Source: Deltaproteobacteria bacterium (GTDB lineage Bacteria > Desulfobacterota > Desulfobaccia > Desulfobaccales > Desulfobaccaceae). From it: 7,085 nucleotides of DNA. The stretch spans positions 1 to 7,085 of the forward strand of contig VGSX01000187.1 in NCBI GenBank assembly GCA_016874895.1. The letters are read 5' to 3'. How positions within the stretch are numbered: position 1 is the first letter of the stretch; every line of letters starts with the position of its first letter. A model generated the notes under the pieces. It saw nothing but the letters and a program-made list of their open reading frames with translations. It did not search any database and was not told the origin of the DNA. Shown piece after piece: positions 1-7,085 of the stretch. The translations under genes and the position numbers were made by a program.

Positions 1-143
1 GAGAAAGGGTGATCTCTAACTATATATAATAACTATAAAAATGATTAGTCATTTTTATCCAATTATTTAAGCAAGCTATGCTTTGTGTTCATCCGATAGC
101 CTCAGTGATTTTGTCCGAAAGGTTGATTTATACCTTCTGAACA

Positions 144-434
144 TTAGCATGTCAGGCTAATCAAAGGATTACCCGTCGTTTTTGAGTTATAAACGTCTCG
201 TCGAAGTGCTTCCTTCGAACTATTCGGAAGATCGGCAATGTGGAGCTTGCCGCTGGCTGGCCTGTATCGGGCATAGATTTCCTGAAATATTGGCGTTATC
301 TCCGCCAAACATTCTTCGGGAATGAGGATGCCAGCGAATACTCCTACCTCTCCGGGATAGGCCTCGTCCTTGTCGGCGTATCCCTTAGCGCCTGATTCAT
401 CGCAAGCAAGAATAATTTTTGTTAAGTCGGCCAT
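144..434 (-). pseudogene. DUF3800-family protein, N-terminal remnant
   Basis: The reading frame encodes about 96 residues. It opens with a hydrophobic strand followed by the DESG signature (ACDESGAKGY), then a GVFAGILIP strand and a KLHIADLP segment, the order seen at the N terminus of DUF3800 proteins. Members are usually 200 residues or more. Here the family-like sequence stops after RRDVY (about position 189), followed by a short unrelated tail and a stop at 144, so the gene looks truncated. Two starts are adjacent: GTG at 437 and ATG at 434. I prefer ATG because an AAAGGA ribosome site lies about 5 bases upstream. It lies 60 bases after the antitoxin stop on the same strand and may be transcribed with the toxin-antitoxin pair. 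DUF3800 has no firmly established function. The truncation call rests on length and loss of similarity, not on an alignment. Confidence 0.6.
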
Positions 435-494
435 CACGTTCCTTTTGCCGGAGGAATACTAAACCGGCAGCCGCGGGCTTTCAACTCGGGCTCT

Positions 495-836
495 TTATTC
501 AAGGATTGCCTCGATCCCCTTGCGTTTGATTACTTTCAAAAGCACCAGCGCCGCTCCGGTAGGACGTTTTGTGCCCCGTTCCAACTGCGATACATAGCCG
601 ACCGACACGTTTAGGTAATGTGCAAATACTGCTTGGCTCATTTGCGCCCGTTCACGCATGGCCCGGATGTCTTCGCCGGTTAAAGGCTCGCTCCCGTCTT
701 TGTCCTCTGTCCTAAGATGACGCATCGTGATTTTCCCATAAGCCTCATCGGTCAGAATGCCCGCCTTATGCATGTCATTAGCTGTCTCAAGCAATGCTTG
801 CGTCAGCCGGGTCGTCTTTTTGCGTCTTGTCGTCAT
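495..836 (-). CDS. HigA-type antitoxin, XRE-family helix-turn-helix regulator
   Basis: A 113-residue protein with a basic N terminus and a helical N-terminal half. A Cro/C1-type helix-turn-helix spans about residues 57-105. SQAVFAHYLNVS forms the first helix and turn, and VGYVSQLERGTKRPTG the recognition helix and the typical QLERG-x-x-x-P ending. Length and architecture match antitoxins paired with RelE/HigB-like toxins, which bind the toxin and repress the operon. The ATG overlaps the toxin stop by 4 bases (ATGA), indicating translational coupling. A strong AGGAGG site (841-846 on this strand) lies 4 bases upstream and supports the start. Toxin-first order is characteristic of higBA. It probably acts on the inverted repeat over the promoter at 1211-1240. 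Confidence 0.88.
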   Translation of the reverse strand: MTTRRKKTTRLTQALLETANDMHKAGILTDEAYGKITMRHLRTEDKDGSEPLTGEDIRAMRERAQMSQAVFAHYLNVSVGYVSQLERGTKRPTGAALVLLKVIKRKGIEAILE

Positions 837-1198
837 GTTGCCTCCTGCAAAGTTCCCTCTAAAATTGCGTTCTCAAGGCTTTCGTCATCCGGCTCAAACC
901 ATGCCGTCGCAATTTCTCTTAGCGTTGCCAGTTCATTGTCCCCGATGTTCTCACGTTCCTTTTTCGCAAAGCCGTACAGGAACACCGCTCGATCTCCGGC
1001 GCGGTAGGCAATTAGCATCCTGTAGCCTCGTGAGCGCCCCTGCCCTGCCCTCGCCACCCGTTGTTTGATAACGCCTCCGCCCAAATCGGCGTCCACGATC
1101 CCGCTCTCTGCCCGCTCGATTGCTTGGCGCAGGCTGTCATCGCTGATCCGTTCATCCCGCGCAAAGCGCACGAACCACTTTGTTTTGAAAATCCGCAC
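833..1198 (-). CDS. HigB/RelE-family toxin of a type II toxin-antitoxin system
   Basis: A 121-residue protein resembling the RelE-like toxin family of COG4737/Pfam PF06296 type. It starts with FKTKWFVRFARDERISDDSL, followed by a helix, then the family hallmarks DADLGGGVIKQRVAR (residues 36-50), GRSRGYRMLIAYR (54-66) and FLYGFAKKERENI (73-85). Toxins of this fold are generally mRNA interferases that cleave transcripts at the ribosome. The basic residues in these strands (K45, R47, R50, R60, K79, K80, R82) are candidates for RNA contact. The start is GTG at 1198: the next Met is residue 61, so it is the only plausible start, and an AGGGGGG purine run lies just upstream. The gene is first in its operon and overlaps the antitoxin by 4 bases. 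It looks intact. Confidence 0.87.
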   Translation of the reverse strand: MRIFKTKWFVRFARDERISDDSLRQAIERAESGIVDADLGGGVIKQRVARAGQGRSRGYRMLIAYRAGDRAVFLYGFAKKERENIGDNELATLREIATAWFEPDDESLENAILEGTLQEAT

Positions 1199-1210
1199 GC
1201 CCCCCCTAAC

Positions 1211-1240
1211 ACTATAAACTATAAATCAAGGATCTATAGT
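1211..1240. promoter_or_regulatory. inverted-repeat operator candidate for the HigA-like repressor
   Basis: ACTATA occurs at 1211-1216 and again at 1218-1223, and its reverse complement TATAGT lies at 1235-1240. The 1218-1223 and 1235-1240 arms are separated by 11 bases and cover the -10 box and the spacer of the toxin-antitoxin promoter. XRE-type antitoxins typically bind such palindromes to shut down their own operon. Placement is seen in the sequence; binding is inferred. Confidence 0.5.
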
Positions 1241-1246
1241 TGTCAA
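1218..1246 (-). promoter_or_regulatory. sigma70-type promoter of the toxin-antitoxin operon
   Basis: Read on the minus strand, a perfect -35 box TTGACA (1246-1241) is followed by exactly 17 bases and then TATAGT (1223-1218), five of six matches to the -10 consensus. Transcription would start near 1211, giving a leader of about 13 bases that contains the AGGGGGG ribosome site before the GTG at 1198. This is the strongest promoter-like sequence I can see in the window. Confidence 0.75.
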
Positions 1247-1358
1247 ATCTTTCCCTTGGGTTTTTATAAAATTACCGAGGAAGCCTGGAAGGCAAGGATA
1301 TCGGGTTTCCGGCCACAGGCGGCGGCAACTCCGGCGGGGAAAAGTCCCCTATAATAAG

Positions 1359-1620
1359 GTGCGACGTGAAGTCACTTAACTAATTGGTTTAACTCCAAAA
1401 AGAAGGATAAAACCACCCGTTCCGTCGGGTGTAGCCTACCAGGACATGCGGAGATGGTAACAACTCGGTATGAAGCTCCTGGGACAACGAATCCCCTACC
1501 GAAAGGGAAACCTGAATCGTGAGATGACGGAAAATCTGCAAGCGTCATGCGGAAGGGGTGCAAGGCTTGGATGGTATGGTTAATGAAAGTGAACAGTTGA
1601 TTGAATCATCGACCGCAGAA
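1359..1620 (+). mobile_element. group II intron, 5' fragment (domain I-like), truncated
   Basis: The segment opens with GTGCGAC, the consensus 5' end of bacterial group II introns. It continues with features typical of their domain I: a TTAACTAATTGGTTTAACTCC stretch, a CACCCG/CGGGTG hairpin (1414-1419 with 1426-1431), an ATGGTAACAACTCGGT-like block, CTACCGAAAGGGAAACCTGAA and GATGACGG...AAGCGTCATGCGG. An open frame begins near 1558-1576 (MVNESEQLIESS) where an intron-encoded protein would start. No reverse transcriptase motifs follow, and I find no domain V-like hairpin, so only the 5' end remains. The right boundary is approximate. A 5-bp hairpin (1336-1349) ends 9 bases before the intron start, reminiscent of class C introns, which insert behind terminator-like hairpins. 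Recognition is from remembered consensus, not from a covariance search. Confidence 0.55.
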
Positions 1621-1719
1621 CGGCAGTGCCAGCTCCCCTGGGCGCGGATCAAAGACGACCTGAGCGCTCTCCAGGTCACCGAATTTCAGACCCCGCAATT
1701 TCAATTCTTTCAGCGCCAT
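1606..1719 (-). CDS. possible small ORF, 37 codons, unknown
   Basis: From ATG at 1719 the minus strand encodes MALKELKLRGLKFGDLESAQ followed by VVFDPRPGELALPFCGR and a stop at 1606. A GAGGG purine run lies about 4 bases before the ATG (fragment of CGAGGGTTCATG). The composition is protein-like and third-position usage resembles real coding sequence more than the opposite frame does. The 3' end runs into the intron remnant, so this could be the 5' stub of a gene cut by that element. I do not recognise the family and the call is weak. Confidence 0.22.
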   Translation of the reverse strand: MALKELKLRGLKFGDLESAQVVFDPRPGELALPFCGR

Positions 1720-1812
1720 GAACCCTCGAAAAATCTTCTCTCGACGCTTAAATCCCTAGAGATTTCAATGCCTAAACCGGTTTTAAGTATTACTCCCGCT
1801 ACTACTGAGATG

Positions 1813-1832
1813 TAGGCACACGCCTATTTTTT
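1813..1832 (+). terminator. weak rho-independent terminator-like hairpin
   Basis: TAGGC-ACAC-GCCTA forms a 5-bp stem (6 with an outer G-U pair), followed directly by six T residues (1827-1832). The stem is short, so efficiency is doubtful. It would stop transcription entering from the intron remnant before the lipase operon. The GTAGGCAC arm (1812-1819) also has an exact reverse complement at 1879-1886. Confidence 0.35.
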
Positions 1833-1959
1833 GACCACCACCTAACTAAACAAAATTACTCTAATTATAGCTCAGTGCGTGCCTACCCGTCCGAAACGCA
1901 GGTTTAAGTTCTCAACTTTTCATAACAGTTCCTCCGAAAAGTTTGGAACCCCAACCATT

Positions 1960-2121
1960 ATGCTGGTGGGGCGGGCCACCGTGCCCGCCAAGAATCAGAA
2001 ATCTATGCAATCTTTTCATCCTTTTCGGGTGGGCCACAGGCCTATGAGGAACTGCCATGAGTAAAAAATCCTCAATCAGGTCGTCGCATTCTTTTTTTGC
2101 CTGATTGTGCCCCGCCAAAAA
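1960..2121. repeat. GC-rich palindromic intergenic repeat region
   Basis: GGCGGGC (1970-1976) pairs with GCCCGCC (1983-1989) across a 6-base loop. A related GGTGGGCCACAGGCC block follows near 2030-2042. A second GCCCCGCCAAAAAT (2108-2121) echoes GCCCGCCAAGAAT (1984-1996). In addition, CAATCAGG (2073-2080) has an exact reverse complement CCTGATTG (2100-2107) around a 19-base T-rich loop. The combination resembles dispersed REP-like intergenic elements, but one window cannot show copy number. Confidence 0.4.
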
Positions 2122-2152
2122 TTTGATATAGATATCTGTTTAAAATTTGATA
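2118..2152 (+). repeat. direct repeat AAAATTTGATA x2 upstream of the lipase operon
   Basis: The 11-base word AAAATTTGATA occurs at 2118-2128 and 2142-2152, 24 bases apart start to start, close to two helical turns. The first copy runs into the palindrome GATATAGATATC (2125-2136). The second contains the proposed -35 box TTGATA. Spacing and location suit a regulator binding two sites, but the region is AT-rich and chance is possible. Confidence 0.35.
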
Positions 2153-2175
2153 AAGTAATTTTATTAACTTATGAA
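2147..2175 (+). promoter_or_regulatory. candidate promoter of the patatin-CHAT-MBL operon
   Basis: TTGATA (2147-2152; five of six matches to the -35 consensus) is followed by 17 bases and TATGAA (2170-2175; four of six matches to the -10). The -10 is weak and AT-rich sequence makes chance matches likely. It would leave a leader of about 130 bases before the ATG at 2315, containing the inverted repeat CCAAAA-AA-TTTTGG (2242-2255) that could be a further control site. Confidence 0.35.
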
Positions 2176-2314
2176 TAATAGTATACAGCACTGAAACTCT
2201 GGATATGGCATCGGCCACCAGGTTGGGGAAGGAGGGCAGACCCAAAAAATTTTGGTGAATTCTTGAGGTTAAGGCAGATGCTATTCATTATATTAAGCAC
2301 CAGGAGAACAAACC

Positions 2315-3460
2315 ATGACTGAATCCCAAAAACTCATAAACGGTCTGGCCCTGTCCGGAGGCGGCTTTCGCGCCAGCCTGTTTCATTCAGGCAGCCTCTT
2401 GCGGCTTAATGAACTCGGCCTGTTGCGCCAATTGGACATAATCACCAGTGTCTCCGGGGGATCAATACTTTCCGGATTAATGGCTCGACACTGGCCTGAA
2501 CTCACCTGGGAAGCACGGCCCCAGGGAATGGTGGCGGTGAATTTCCAGGAAAAAATCGTCCTCCCCCTGAGAGATTTTTGTGGCCGCACCATCGATCTCT
2601 CGGCCGGCCTGACCGGCCTCTTATCGCCCTTCAGCTCTATGCCGGACGAGTTGACTAAGGCGTATGACAAGTATCTTTATAGCGGCTGGACTCTGCAGCA
2701 GTTGCCGGAGCCCGCTGCGGGCAAAACCCCGCGCTTTGTGTTTTATGCCACCAACTTGCAGTCCGGCGCCAGCGTTCGCATCGGCCGCAACTATCTGGCC
2801 GATTATAAAGTCGGCCGGATAGATAAACCCAACTTTTCCCTGGCCAAGGTGGTGGCTGCTTCCAGCGCTTTCCCGCCGGTATTCTCCCCGGTGATCTTTA
2901 ATTTCAAGGATGTTTCCGTCTGGCAGCCCATGGAAGGCACCTACCTGCATGATCGCCGCAACTTCAAGGATCGACTCTATCTGGCCGATGGCGGCATCTA
3001 TGACAACCTGGGGCTGGAGGCCATCTGGGACCGCTGCCAGACGGTTTTAGTGAGTAACGCCGGCGCCCCTCTGGAGGTCGAGGCCCGGCCGGCCACCGAT
3101 CCGGTGGGCCAGCTGGGCCGGGTGCGGGACATCCTCACCGAGCAGACCCGGGCCCTGCGGTTACGTAGGCTGGTGGAGGATTATAAGAAAAAGGGTCCCG
3201 GGGGTGGCGCCTACTGGGGCATAAGCACCAAAATCGCCAATTACGGTCTTTCGGATACATTGACGACGGATAACGACCTGACGCGGCAATTAGATAACAT
3301 CCGCACCAGACTCAACAAGTTTACTGGCGATGAACAAGGACACCTGATAAATTGGGGCTATGCCCTGACCGACGCGGCCATGCGCAGCTTCGGCAAGGAG
3401 GTGCTGACCGGCCCGCCACCTGCTCCGGCCTGGCCCTGCCCGGAATACGCCCTGAGCTGA
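2315..3460 (+). CDS. patatin-like phospholipase
   Basis: A 381-residue patatin-fold lipid acyl hydrolase that should cleave acyl chains from membrane phospholipids. The oxyanion-hole loop is LSGGGFRAS (13-21). The nucleophile elbow is TSVSGGS, placing the catalytic Ser at 47 in an S-x-S-G-G version of the usual G-x-S-x-G. The catalytic Asp is in LADGGIYDNLG (Asp225, the DGG motif). A later INWGYALTDAAMRSF segment is common near the C terminus of this subgroup. No signal peptide or membrane segment is evident, so it is cytosolic and probably attacks the inner membrane when activated. The ATG is preceded by AGGAG (2302-2306) at 8 bases. It heads the operon; 38 bases separate it from the next gene. 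Patatin enzymes serve as effectors in bacterial immunity (CapV in CBASS, for example) but also as housekeeping lipases. Family call is firm; the defence role is inferred from its neighbours. Confidence 0.92.
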   Translation: MTESQKLINGLALSGGGFRASLFHSGSLLRLNELGLLRQLDIITSVSGGSILSGLMARHWPELTWEARPQGMVAVNFQEKIVLPLRDFCGRTIDLSAGLTGLLSPFSSMPDELTKAYDKYLYSGWTLQQLPEPAAGKTPRFVFYATNLQSGASVRIGRNYLADYKVGRIDKPNFSLAKVVAASSAFPPVFSPVIFNFKDVSVWQPMEGTYLHDRRNFKDRLYLADGGIYDNLGLEAIWDRCQTVLVSNAGAPLEVEARPATDPVGQLGRVRDILTEQTRALRLRRLVEDYKKKGPGGGAYWGISTKIANYGLSDTLTTDNDLTRQLDNIRTRLNKFTGDEQGHLINWGYALTDAAMRSFGKEVLTGPPPAPAWPCPEYALS

Positions 3461-3498
3461 AAAATTTTACCCGGAACCTGACCGATGGGGAGAAAGCC

Positions 3499-6702
<3,204 letters not shown>

Positions 6703-6704
6703 CT

Positions 6705-7085
6705 ATGTTTAGATTAGAGATGCTGCCGGCCGGCTGCGGCGATTGTCTGTGGTTGGAATACGGCGAGCCCGGGAACACCCATATAGTCCTCATCGACGGC
6801 GGCGAGAAGGCCACCGCGGCCAGGCTGACCCAGCGCCTCCGGGCCGCTCTGGCGGCGCGGGGCCAAGACTCACTCTTTATCGACCTTTTGGTTATCACCC
6901 ACTATGACAACGACCATATCGAAGGAGTCCTGGAGGTGCTGGAGAAGCAGGAGGTGCCTGTCACCTTCGGGGATATCTGGTTCAATGGCGACCAGCAGTT
7001 GGCCACCCTGCCGCCCGCGGACGCCATGGGATTGGGTGACCTGGCTGCCACAGCTGAACCGGGCGATGAAGACCTGCCGCCTGAT
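6705..7085 (+). CDS. metallo-beta-lactamase-fold hydrolase (5' part; runs off the window)
   Basis: The first 127 codons are present. The N terminus (MFRLEMLPAGCGDCLWLEYG), the strand HIVLIDGG (26-33) and the metal motif VITHYDNDHIEGV are typical of MBL-fold hydrolases of the ComEC C-terminal-domain type. Metal ligand candidates are His66, Asp68, Asp70 and His71 (H-x-D-x-D-H instead of the classical H-x-H-x-D-H), a variant I associate with this branch. The fold hydrolyses phosphoesters, nucleic acids or other esters; the substrate is unknown. The ATG lies 2 bases after the upstream stop, with GGGAGG (6693-6698) overlapping the end of the protease gene, so it is co-translated with it. No signal peptide, hence probably cytosolic. 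The remaining ligands and C terminus lie beyond the window. Confidence 0.88.
   Translation, partial: MFRLEMLPAGCGDCLWLEYGEPGNTHIVLIDGGEKATAARLTQRLRAALAARGQDSLFIDLLVITHYDNDHIEGVLEVLEKQEVPVTFGDIWFNGDQQLATLPPADAMGLGDLAATAEPGDEDLPPD

Larger units (their letters stand above)
1199..2314. other. 1.1-kb mosaic intergenic region without a convincing full gene
   Basis: No open frame here shows recognisable family motifs over its whole length. Contents from left to right: the toxin-antitoxin promoter; a short GC-rich segment (about 1260-1354) ending in the hairpin GGGGA-AAAG-TCCCC (1336-1349); a group II intron 5' fragment; a possible small minus-strand ORF; a weak terminator; an AT-rich stretch; a GC-rich palindromic repeat region (about 1960-2121); and the putative control region of the lipase operon. 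Abrupt changes in base composition suggest several insertion and deletion events. Confidence 0.6.

Noticed and set aside
1061..1354. 97-residue plus-strand frame ending in a GC-rich segment
   Set aside because: Most of it is antisense to the toxin gene and its promoter; the last 30 residues (KITEEAWKARISGF...) may be a gene remnant, but I recognise no family.
1812..1886. GTAGGCAC / GTGCCTAC inverted repeat as ends of a miniature mobile element
   Set aside because: Arms are only 8 bases, the enclosed 75 bases show no other element features, and no target duplication is seen; the left arm is better explained as part of a terminator-like hairpin.
1865..1915. tRNA-like words TAGCTCAGT and GGTTTAAGTTC
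   Set aside because: The D-arm-like and T-arm-like words are 31 bases apart instead of about 42, there is no acceptor stem pairing, and no anticodon arm can be drawn.
3352..3498. Earlier in-frame start (TTG at 3352) for the protease gene
   Set aside because: The extra 49 residues overlap the lipase gene and read as its out-of-frame shadow; the ATG at 3499 has a good ribosome site and a normal 38-base gap.

Overview
The window reads as bacterial chromosome with a GC-rich coding style. Gene content and the style of the intergenic repeats suggest a delta-type proteobacterium (Desulfobacterota/Syntrophobacterales-like). That is a guess from appearance, because no rRNA or housekeeping marker is present. 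The left third (1-2314) is a mosaic accessory junction, AT-rich in places and full of gene and element remnants. The right two thirds (2315-7085) is a compact GC-rich operon running off the right edge.

Left part. On the minus strand lies a HigB/HigA-type toxin-antitoxin pair: a RelE/HigB-family toxin at 833-1198 and an XRE helix-turn-helix antitoxin at 495-836. They overlap by 4 bases (ATGA). The pair sits behind an almost ideal sigma70-type promoter (TTGACA-17-TATAGT) with an inverted repeat over the -10 region that is a natural autoregulatory operator. Directly downstream on the same strand is the 5' part of a DUF3800-family gene, apparently truncated. From 1199 to 2314 there is no convincing full gene. 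I see the 5' (domain I-like) end of a group II intron without its reverse transcriptase body or domain V, a possible 37-codon minus-strand ORF, a weak terminator, a GC-rich palindromic repeat region, and the putative control region of the next operon.

Right part. Three co-directional, tightly spaced genes, each with its own Shine-Dalgarno sequence: (1) a cytosolic patatin-like phospholipase with its Ser-Asp dyad visible; (2) a 1067-residue multidomain protein with a degenerate CHAT/caspase-like lobe at the N terminus, a Pro-rich linker with 19 consecutive glutamines, a beta-rich middle region, a Cys/His cluster, and a C-terminal CHAT-like domain with a candidate His926/Cys974 dyad; (3) the first 127 codons of a metallo-beta-lactamase-fold hydrolase. 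Patatin lipases and CHAT-type proteases are recurrent effectors of bacterial immunity. The simplest hypothesis is a conflict or defence cassette in which the large protein senses and proteolytically signals, the lipase attacks membranes, and the MBL enzyme processes a further substrate. The functional linkage is inferred from operon structure only. The neighbouring toxin-antitoxin pair, intron remnant and truncated gene fit an accessory island.
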